12,617 nt of DNA from Actinomycetes bacterium (GTDB lineage Bacteria; Actinomycetota; Actinomycetes; Actinomycetales; Microbacteriaceae): contig JAEYVF010000002.1 of NCBI GenBank assembly GCA_023432005.1, positions 1 to 12,617 of the forward strand, read 5' to 3'. Below are positions 6,469 through 11,997 of this stretch, piece by piece (the stretch's first letter is position 1; each line of letters opens with the position of its first letter). The position numbers and the translations under genes were made by a program. The notes under the pieces are model-generated. The model was not told the origin of the DNA. It worked only from the letters and a program-made list of their open reading frames with translations, and did not search any database.

Positions 6469-7247
6469 GCCTGCGGGCCGCGGTGACGGATGCCAAGCGC
6501 ATCGTCGTGAAGGTGGGTTCGAGCTCCATCTCGGGGCCGAACGTCGGACAGATCGAGCCGCTCGTGGATGCGCTCGTGGCCGCATACAACCGCGGTGCCG
6601 AGGTGATCCTCGTCTCCTCCGGAGCCATCGCGACGGGCATGCCCTACCTCAAGCTCGACAGCCGCCCCACCGATCTCGCCACGCAGCAGGCGGCCGCGGC
6701 GGTGGGGCAGAACGTGCTCATCTACCGCTACCAGGAGTCGCTGCGTCGCTACGGGATCGTGGCCGGCCAGGTGCTGCTCACCGCAGGGGATCTGGAGAAC
6801 CCCACCTCCCGCTCCAACGCGCAGCGTGCCATGGAGCGTCTGCTGGGTCTGCGCATCCTGCCGATCGTGAACGAGAACGACACCGTCGCGACGCACGAGA
6901 TCCGCTTCGGCGACAACGATCGACTCGCGGCACTGGTCTCCCAGCTCGTCTCTGCCGACCTTCTCGTGCTGCTGTCCGATGTCGATGCGCTGTACACGAA
7001 GCCTCCGCACCTGCCCGGCGCAGAGCGCATCGACGAGGTGCCGTTCGACGACGACCTCGGCGCGGTCGAGATCGGCGATATCGGGTCTGCGGGCGTCGGC
7101 ACCGGGGGAGCGGGCACCAAGATCGCGGCCGCGAAGCTGGCTGCCTCGACGGGCACGGCGGTGCTGCTCGCGTCGACCGCGAATGTCGCGGAGGCGCTCT
7201 CGGGCAAGCTCACCGGCACCTGGTTCCACGCGCGCACCCGCGACTGA
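6465..7247 (+). CDS. proB: Glutamate 5-kinase, short form without PUA domain
   Basis: This 260-aa amino-acid kinase phosphorylates glutamate to gamma-glutamyl phosphate, the first step of proline synthesis. Visible family motifs are IVVKVGSSSI (Lys16), SSGAIATGM (51-59), NENDTV (from Asn136), FGDNDRLAALV (148-158) and GTGGAGTK (212-219). The protein ends shortly after the kinase fold: the C-terminal PUA domain present in the roughly 367-aa E. coli enzyme is absent. Short versions are known in other bacteria, so this need not be a truncation. The ATG overlaps the obg stop (ATGA), so translation is probably coupled. The partner gene proA is not next to it but begins 2.6 kb downstream. Confidence 0.95.
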   Translation: MSLRAAVTDAKRIVVKVGSSSISGPNVGQIEPLVDALVAAYNRGAEVILVSSGAIATGMPYLKLDSRPTDLATQQAAAAVGQNVLIYRYQESLRRYGIVAGQVLLTAGDLENPTSRSNAQRAMERLLGLRILPIVNENDTVATHEIRFGDNDRLAALVSQLVSADLLVLLSDVDALYTKPPHLPGAERIDEVPFDDDLGAVEIGDIGSAGVGTGGAGTKIAAAKLAASTGTAVLLASTANVAEALSGKLTGTWFHARTRD

Positions 7248-7275
7248 CCTCGACTCCTGCGATCCCCGCACCCCG

Positions 7276-7334
7276 GAGAATCGTGCCTCCGTGCCGATTC
7301 CCGGGCTCTGAATCGACCAACAGGCACGATTCTC
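7276..7334. repeat. 59-bp nested palindrome after proB
   Basis: Outer arms GAGAATCGTGCCT (7276-7288) and AGGCACGATTCTC (7322-7334) are perfect 13-bp complements. Inner arms CGATTC (7295-7300) and GAATCG (7310-7315) share the same centre (7305) and are separated from the outer arms by symmetric 6-nt internal loops. GAATCG or its complement occurs four times within it. It starts 29 bp after the proB stop, so it may end the obg-proB transcript, but no T-run follows. The form also fits a REP-like or MITE-like intergenic element. The rest of the gap to 7453 shows only a GAGCCGGCTC palindrome (7402-7411). Confidence 0.75.
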
Positions 7335-7453
7335 GGATTCTCTCGCGGCAGGTGTCACATTCGCGTGCACGCCGTCATCTGACTCTGTGAACCGGTTCGC
7401 TGAGCCGGCTCGGTCGGCGGCTCCGTCGACCGTCCACGAGAGAAAGACATCCC

Positions 7454-8002
7454 ATGCGCACCACGCAGCTCACCGCCGTCGTCGCGGCTTCCGCCCTCGT
7501 TCTCGGACTGACCGCCTGCTCGTCCGCTGAGGTCGCGGAGCCGGCCGAGTCCACCGCCCCCGAGGTCGTCGAGGAGGCGACGGAGGAGACGGGTGTCGTC
7601 TGGACCGAGGAGGAGCTCACTGCGGACCTCGTCGAGGACTTCCCGGAGGACCAGACGGCGGCCCTCCTCGCCCTGTCGGAGCGTCTGGATGCGGCTGCGC
7701 CGTCGGCGGTCGCCGTCGCCATCCGCGTGAGCATCTTCGAGGAGGGCAAGGTCATCGCGCGCATCTGGGTGAAGGATGACGAGGCGGTGCTTCCCGCGTC
7801 CGAGCTCACCGCGATCCTGCGAGAGCTCCGCGCCTTCACCGGCTCGCCCGTCACCGAGTGGCTCGTCGACGCGAAGACGCTCGAGGACTTCTACGTCGAC
7901 CTCGACGCGGTTGCCGCTGAGGCGGGTCTTCCTGCGGACTTCGACGGCGGCTGGGGCGACCTGACCTTCAGCCCCGAGCAGCTCGCCGCGTTCCTCGGCT
8001 GA
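7454..8002 (+). CDS. Putative acidic lipoprotein of unknown function
   Basis: This 182-aa protein starts with a lipoprotein signal: basic MRTTQ, a hydrophobic stretch, and lipobox LTAC with Cys22 as the predicted lipidated residue, followed by SSAEV. The mature part begins with a Glu/Ala/Thr-rich linker (about 25-50) and then a domain of about 130 residues, very rich in Asp and Glu, with few Lys/Arg and Trp in WVKDD, EWLVD and GGWGDL. I do not recognise a family. It should be anchored to the outer face of the membrane. The ribosome-binding site is weak (GAGAGAAAG before the ATG at 7454). It stands alone: palindrome upstream, shared terminator downstream, and the sigma-factor gene facing it. 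No partner gene is adjacent on its strand. Confidence 0.75.
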   Translation: MRTTQLTAVVAASALVLGLTACSSAEVAEPAESTAPEVVEEATEETGVVWTEEELTADLVEDFPEDQTAALLALSERLDAAAPSAVAVAIRVSIFEEGKVIARIWVKDDEAVLPASELTAILRELRAFTGSPVTEWLVDAKTLEDFYVDLDAVAAEAGLPADFDGGWGDLTFSPEQLAAFLG

Positions 8003-8021
8003 CCCGCATCGGCATGAGCGC

Positions 8022-8053
8022 ACGGCGGTCGTCTCCTCGGAGGCGGCCGCCGT
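8022..8053. terminator. Bidirectional hairpin between convergent genes
   Basis: Arms 8022-8036 and 8039-8053 pair over 15 positions with two G-U wobbles (in practice 14 pairs and a CTCG loop). The hairpin lies 20 nt after the lipoprotein stop and 27 nt from the sigma-factor stop on the other strand. It lacks a T-run on either side. Confidence 0.65.
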
Positions 8054-8079
8054 CGGCGTCTGCGGTCACGGCCGCTGAC

Positions 8080-9780
8080 TCAGGGCCAGCTGCCCCAGGG
8101 GCCGACGAGCTCGCCGCTGACAAGCCGCCACCGGATGCCTCCCACGTCGTCCCGTGCGGAGGGGAGAGCCACGCTTCCGGCGCCGCTGCCGTCGAGCGCA
8201 TAGACGCCTGAGATGCCCGGCATCGCCGCGGCGACCTCCACGGAGGCGCCTCCGGGCCCGAGCAGCATGAGTGTGCTCGTCGCGGCGGAGGCGGTGACGA
8301 CGCCGCCCTGCACGAGCTGGTCGACAGCGAAGGTGACGCTGGGGCCCGCCTCCGACACGGTCAGGCCAGCCGGGGTCGTGTAGCTCTGCGAGAACACCGC
8401 GGTGGATGCGCCGGTCACGGTGCGTGCGGTGAACGACCACGTGCCGTCGTCGGCCGCGGTCAGCGTGTGCGCTGCAGAGCGCCCGCCGCCGGTCACGTTC
8501 ACGGAGATGGTCGCTCCTGAGGTGGCTGTGCCCGAGATGACCGGGTAGAGACCGGCGGGGGCCGAGATCGGATGCACGCTGACGGGACGCTCGACGAACG
8601 CGGGCGTCGCAGGGGCGGTCGGGCTCGTCTGCGGAAGCTGTCCGGCACCGGGCGCTGCCGGGGACGCAGACGCGGGCGTGCGCGGGCGCGACTGCGGAGC
8701 CTGCGGATCGGCAGGTGCTTCGGTGGGGATCGGAGAGGCGTCGACCGCGGGGGAGTGCGTGTCCTGCTCCGTGCTCGGGTCGTCGCGACCGGCATCCGCA
8801 GGTGCTGAGGTGCCCTGTCGACCCACCGAGGCGGATCCTGCGCCGCCCAGCGCAGCGGCGGTCGCGACACCCGCCACGGCGATCGCCACCACGGCACCCG
8901 CGGCGACGAGGATGCGCGGTGAGCGCACCGCGGCAGCGCCCCGCGCGACCCCGGACGCCGCGATGCCGGACGACGCCACCGCTGTCTCCGTCGCTGCCGG
9001 CGGGGCGACGAGCTGGTGCACACCGGGGGCGATGAGGAGCGCCGGAAGCAGCACGAGCACGAGACGCTCGTGCAGGTGGCGCGCCTCCGCGCCGTTCATC
9101 GCGCAGTCGCGGCAGTGCGCGAGATGCCGGGTGATCCGCTGCGCATCCGCCTGGGTCGACCTGCCGCGCGCATACCGGGGGAGTCGGGCGACCACCCAGC
9201 CGCATTCGCCATCGCCGTCGCCGGCGCGGGCGATGTTCTCGCGGATCCACTCCTGGGCGAAGCCCTCTCGGGCGCGCTTGAGGAGCACGGTCGTGGAGTT
9301 CGGCGTCGCGCCCAGGATGCGCGCGCACTCGCCGACCGGAAGATCTTCGACCTCGCGTATCCACAGCGCCTGACGCCATCGCTCCGGCAGACGCTCGTAG
9401 GCGGCGCGCGCGGCCTCGCGCTGCGCGACCCGATCGGAATGGTCGGGTGTCGCGTGCGCCAGCAGGTCGTCTTCGTCGAGTTCGTCGGATGCCGCGCCGC
9501 CGTCGCGTCGCGCCCATTCCGCGGCGACGTTGCGGGCCGCCCGCATCAGGTACGCGCGCGGCTCCGTCTCGGGGCCGCCGCCCGCGCGCAGCTGTCGCAG
9601 CACCCGCGCGAACGCCTCCGACGTGACGTCGTCGGGGTCGTACCCCGTGAAGCCGCGCACCGCCGCGGTCACGCTCGCGGCATGGCGTCTCCACAGTTCG
9701 CCGAAGGCTTCGGTGTCGCCGTCGCGCACGAGGCCCACGAGGGCGACGTCATCGAGTGCGTCGAGGTCGGTCGGGCGCAC
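8080..9780 (-). CDS. ECF-type sigma factor fused to zinc-finger anti-sigma segment, membrane helix and exported Ig-like region
   Basis: The predicted protein has 566 aa, far longer than a normal ECF sigma factor of about 200. Region 2 is at about 20-92 (DGDTEAFGELW, DDVTSEAFARVL, PRAYLMRAARNVAAEWARR) and region 4 at about 123-178 (LPERWRQALWIREVEDLPVGE, ILGATPNSTTVLLKRAREG). A zinc-binding HxxxCxxC follows (His219, Cys223, Cys226), as in ZAS-type anti-sigma factors. A hydrophobic patch lies at 239-251 and a clear helix at 289-310. Outside are a Pro/Ser/Thr-rich linker (about 311-395), an Ig-like segment (GLYPVISGTATSGATISVNV onward, to about 475) and a Gly/Ala-rich end. Actinobacterial ECF groups with fused, membrane-bound C-termini are known (ECF52/ECF53-like). 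I infer tethering of the sigma part until proteolysis frees it. The GTG start is set by AAGGA at the right distance. Confidence 0.85.
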   Translation of the reverse strand: MRPTDLDALDDVALVGLVRDGDTEAFGELWRRHAASVTAAVRGFTGYDPDDVTSEAFARVLRQLRAGGGPETEPRAYLMRAARNVAAEWARRDGGAASDELDEDDLLAHATPDHSDRVAQREAARAAYERLPERWRQALWIREVEDLPVGECARILGATPNSTTVLLKRAREGFAQEWIRENIARAGDGDGECGWVVARLPRYARGRSTQADAQRITRHLAHCRDCAMNGAEARHLHERLVLVLLPALLIAPGVHQLVAPPAATETAVASSGIAASGVARGAAAVRSPRILVAAGAVVAIAVAGVATAAALGGAGSASVGRQGTSAPADAGRDDPSTEQDTHSPAVDASPIPTEAPADPQAPQSRPRTPASASPAAPGAGQLPQTSPTAPATPAFVERPVSVHPISAPAGLYPVISGTATSGATISVNVTGGGRSAAHTLTAADDGTWSFTARTVTGASTAVFSQSYTTPAGLTVSEAGPSVTFAVDQLVQGGVVTASAATSTLMLLGPGGASVEVAAAMPGISGVYALDGSGAGSVALPSARDDVGGIRWRLVSGELVGPWGSWP

Positions 9781-9786
9781 GCGGAG

Positions 9787-9791
9787 TCCTT
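9787..9791 (-). promoter_or_regulatory. Shine-Dalgarno that fixes the sigma-factor start
   Basis: AAGGA on the minus strand lies 6 nt before GTG 9780-9778. The open frame continues 36 codons upstream to an ATG, but that ATG has no such site and the extra part is low-complexity Arg/Pro sequence. Confidence 0.65.
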
Positions 9792-9825
9792 CGCGGTGGT
9801 GGGGGAGCGGTCGGGTGACGGCACC

Positions 9826-9831
9826 ATTATC
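9826..9831 (-). promoter_or_regulatory. Candidate -10 element for the sigma-factor gene
   Basis: GATAAT on the minus strand lies about 45 nt upstream of the GTG start, giving a leader of about 40 nt. No clear -35 is seen, and no AAC-type -35 expected for self-activation by an ECF factor. Confidence 0.3.
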
Positions 9832-9866
9832 GCGCGGACGCGGCCGCCCGCGTGTCGCGCGCTGGC

Positions 9867-9872
9867 TAGACT
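9867..9872 (+). promoter_or_regulatory. -10 element giving an apparently leaderless proA transcript
   Basis: TAGACT ends 7 nt before the proA ATG, so transcription should start at or within a base of the A of ATG. No Shine-Dalgarno is visible (the bases before the ATG are CGTCGGC). Both facts fit a leaderless mRNA, common in actinobacteria. The -35 is poor. Confidence 0.5.
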
Positions 9873-9879
9873 CGTCGGC

Positions 9880-11145
9880 ATGTCCCACGCCGTCACCGCT
9901 CCCTCACTCGACGACAAGCTCCGCGCCGCACGCACCGCGTCGATCGCGCTCGCGCAGGCGTCGACCGCGCAGAAGAACGCGGGCCTGGAGGCCATCGCGA
10001 AGGCTGTCGAATCGTCGGCGGAGCGCATTCTGCCGGCCAACGAGCTCGATCTCGCCAACGGCCGAGAGAACGGCATGAGCGAGGGGCTCCAGGATCGCCT
10101 GCGCCTCACCGAGGAGCGCCTTGCGGGGCTCGCGGCCGCGACGCGCGACATCATCGCGCTCCCGGATCCGGTGGGCGGCGTCGTGCGCGGATCGACCCTC
10201 CCGAATGGTCTCCAGCTCACGCAGGTGCGGGTTCCGTTCGGTGTCGTCGGCGCGATCTACGAGGCGCGTCCCAATGTCACGATCGACATCGCCGCCCTCG
10301 CTCTCAAGTCGGGCAACGCCGCCGTGCTGCGCGGCGGATCCGCTGCCGAGAACACCAACCGGGTGCTCGTGGCGCTCATCCAGGAGGCACTCGGCTCCGT
10401 GGGTCTGCCCGCGGACGCCGTGCAGACGATCGACGAGTTCGGTCGCGAGGGCGCCACCCAGCTGATGCAGGCGCGCGGCTTCGTCGACGTGCTCATCCCG
10501 CGCGGCTCGGCGCAGCTCATCGACACGGTCGTGCGCGAGTCGAAGGTGCCCGTGATCGAGACCGGCGCCGGGGTCGTGCACCTGTTCCTCGACCGCACGG
10601 CCGATGAGGCGATGGCCACCGAGATCACCGTCAACTCGAAGGTGCAGCGCCCGAGCGTCTGCAATGCCCTCGAGACCCTGCTCGTGGATGCCGCAGCTGC
10701 CGACCGCCTGGTCCCGCGAGTGCTGGGTGCGCTCGCCGACAAGGGCGTGACGGTGCACGGTGACGACCGCACCCGCGAGCTGTTCCCTGCGGCGGTTCCG
10801 GCGACAGAGGAGGACTACGCCACCGAGTACGGCAGCCTCGATGTGACCGTCAAGGTCGTCGACGGCCTCGATGAGGCGCTCGACCACATCCGCACCTACT
10901 CCACCCGTCACACGGAGTCGATCGTGACGAGCGACATGGCGGCCGCCAACCGCTTCCTCGCCGAGGTGGACTCCGCAGTCGTCATGGTCAACGCCTCGAC
11001 GCGCTTCACCGACGGGGGAGAGTTCGGCTTCGGCGCCGAGGTGGGCATCTCCACCCAGAAGCTGCACGCACGCGGACCCATGGGGCTGCCCGAGCTGACG
11101 AGCACGAAGTGGATCGTGCGCGGCGAGGGACAGGTGCGCGGCTGA
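9880..11145 (+). CDS. proA: Glutamate-5-semialdehyde dehydrogenase (gamma-glutamyl phosphate reductase)
   Basis: This 421-aa enzyme reduces gamma-glutamyl phosphate to glutamate semialdehyde with NADPH, the second step of proline synthesis. The length is standard. Landmarks are RVPFGVVGAIYEARPNVT, the LKSGNAAVLRGGSAA nucleotide-binding region, DVLIPRGSAQLI, the catalytic Cys261 in QRPSVCNALETLL, and NASTRFTDGGEFGFGAEVGIST near the C-terminus. ATG 9880 matches the usual N-terminus; the frame stays open for a long way upstream, but that is antisense to the sigma-factor gene. No ribosome-binding site is seen and a -10 element sits directly ahead, so a leaderless transcript is likely. The gene is divergent from the sigma factor and separated from proB, with which it usually forms a block. 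Confidence 0.97.
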   Translation: MSHAVTAPSLDDKLRAARTASIALAQASTAQKNAGLEAIAKAVESSAERILPANELDLANGRENGMSEGLQDRLRLTEERLAGLAAATRDIIALPDPVGGVVRGSTLPNGLQLTQVRVPFGVVGAIYEARPNVTIDIAALALKSGNAAVLRGGSAAENTNRVLVALIQEALGSVGLPADAVQTIDEFGREGATQLMQARGFVDVLIPRGSAQLIDTVVRESKVPVIETGAGVVHLFLDRTADEAMATEITVNSKVQRPSVCNALETLLVDAAAADRLVPRVLGALADKGVTVHGDDRTRELFPAAVPATEEDYATEYGSLDVTVKVVDGLDEALDHIRTYSTRHTESIVTSDMAAANRFLAEVDSAVVMVNASTRFTDGGEFGFGAEVGISTQKLHARGPMGLPELTSTKWIVRGEGQVRG

Positions 11146-11161
11146 GCGCCGACATCCTGTC

Positions 11162-11167
11162 TAGAAT
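11162..11167 (+). promoter_or_regulatory. -10 element upstream of the small membrane protein gene
   Basis: TAGAAT, within TGTCTAGAATTGAC, lies 31 nt before the ATG at 11199, implying a leader of about 25 nt that includes the GAGGAC ribosome-binding site. No good -35 was found. It would let the small gene and nadD be transcribed apart from proA. Confidence 0.45.
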
Positions 11168-11198
11168 TGACCCGAAGTACATCCGAAACGAGGACGAC

Positions 11199-11384
11199 AT
11201 GCTGCCCACTCTTCTCGCCGAAGCCGAGCACGAGCTCGCTCCGATGATCGCCGAGCCCTGGGTCTTCGCGGTCATCGCGACTGCCTTCTTCGCTCTCATC
11301 GGCTTCGTGACGTGGAGCTACCGCGACGTCGCCAACCGTCACTCCGACAAGGTCGCCGACGACGCAGGACACGGCCACCACTAG
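11199..11384 (+). CDS. Small single-pass membrane protein, unknown function
   Basis: This is a 61-aa protein with one predicted helix (about residues 20-40, WVFAVIATAFFALIGFVTW), a short acidic N-terminus (AEAEHELAPMIAEP) and a charged C-terminus ending HGHH. The basic SYRDVANRH after the helix suggests that the C-terminus stays in the cytoplasm. The ATG at 11199 has GAGGAC directly upstream; an upstream extension in frame overlaps the proA end and lacks a ribosome-binding site. I recall similar short proteins beside nadD in Microbacteriaceae, annotated only as hypothetical; this was not searched. It has its own -10 element and lies 10 nt before nadD, so the two are probably co-transcribed. 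The His-rich end could bind metal but is too short to say. Confidence 0.75.
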   Translation: MLPTLLAEAEHELAPMIAEPWVFAVIATAFFALIGFVTWSYRDVANRHSDKVADDAGHGHH

Positions 11385-11394
11385 GCCTGCCGCG

Positions 11395-11997
11395 ATGAGC
11401 GTGGTCACCGAGCGCCGACCGCGCGTCGGCGTGATGGGCGGGACGTTCGATCCCATCCACCACGGGCACCTGGTCGCCGCGAGCGAGGTGCAGCAGATGT
11501 TCGACCTGGACGAGGTCATCTTCGTCCCCACGGGTCAGCCGTGGATGAAGTCGGATGTGAGCCCCGCCGAGCACCGCTACCTGATGACGGTGGTGGCGAC
11601 GGCGTCGAATCCGCGCTTCACGGTGAGCCGCGTCGACATCGATCGTCGAGGTGCGACGTTCACGATCGACACGCTCCGCGACCTGCGGGCGCAGCGCCCG
11701 GATGCCGAGCTCTTCTTCATCACCGGGGCGGACGCGATCGCGCAGATCCTCCAGTGGAAGGACGTGGAGGAGCTCTGGGAGCTCGCGCATTTCGTAGCAG
11801 TTTCACGGCCAGGACACGCCTTGGACATTCGCGGATTGCCCGAGGCTGGCGTAAGCTCGCTCGAAGTGCCCGCCCTGGCGATCTCCTCAACGGAGTGCCG
11901 TGAGCGAGTCGGCCGGGGTTTCCCGGTGTGGTACTTGGTCCCCGATGGTGTTGTGCAGTACATCTCCAAGCACCACCTCTATCGGAGTACGACATGA
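11395..11997 (+). CDS. nadD: Nicotinate-nucleotide adenylyltransferase
   Basis: This 200-aa enzyme transfers AMP from ATP to nicotinate mononucleotide in NAD synthesis. The nucleotidyltransferase signature GGTFDPIHHGHL is at residues 15-26, the central FITGADAIAQILQWKD is typical of NadD, and the second ATP-binding motif ISSTECR is at 163-169. Cys at 168 in place of the more general Ile or hydrophobic residue is, as far as I recall, common in actinobacterial NadD. ATG 11395 follows the previous stop by 10 nt with only a weak ribosome-binding site (AGGCC), suggesting coupling; GTG 11401 is an alternative. Residues about 134-155 use codons that are rare here (GTA, GCA, TCA, TTG, ATT, GGA). The stop overlaps the next ATG (ATGA). 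Confidence 0.96.
   Translation: MSVVTERRPRVGVMGGTFDPIHHGHLVAASEVQQMFDLDEVIFVPTGQPWMKSDVSPAEHRYLMTVVATASNPRFTVSRVDIDRRGATFTIDTLRDLRAQRPDAELFFITGADAIAQILQWKDVEELWELAHFVAVSRPGHALDIRGLPEAGVSSLEVPALAISSTECRERVGRGFPVWYLVPDGVVQYISKHHLYRSTT

Noticed and set aside
4510..6585. Long minus-strand open frame (691 aa) opposite rpmA and obg
   Set aside because: Same antisense-shadow composition, and it crosses two well-established genes.
8014..8211. Small plus-strand frame (65 aa) after the lipoprotein gene
   Set aside because: It runs through the convergent terminator into the 3' end of the sigma gene and has no ribosome-binding site or recognisable sequence.
8066..9694. A second long minus-strand frame (542 aa) inside the sigma-factor gene
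   Set aside because: It is almost entirely Arg/Gly/Ala-rich with no domain; the frame at 8080-9780 has clear sigma motifs.
9016..9879. Open frame continuing upstream of proA, which would make a 709-aa protein
   Set aside because: The extension is antisense to the sigma-factor gene, is low-complexity and Arg/Ala-rich, and ProA is full-length from ATG 9880.
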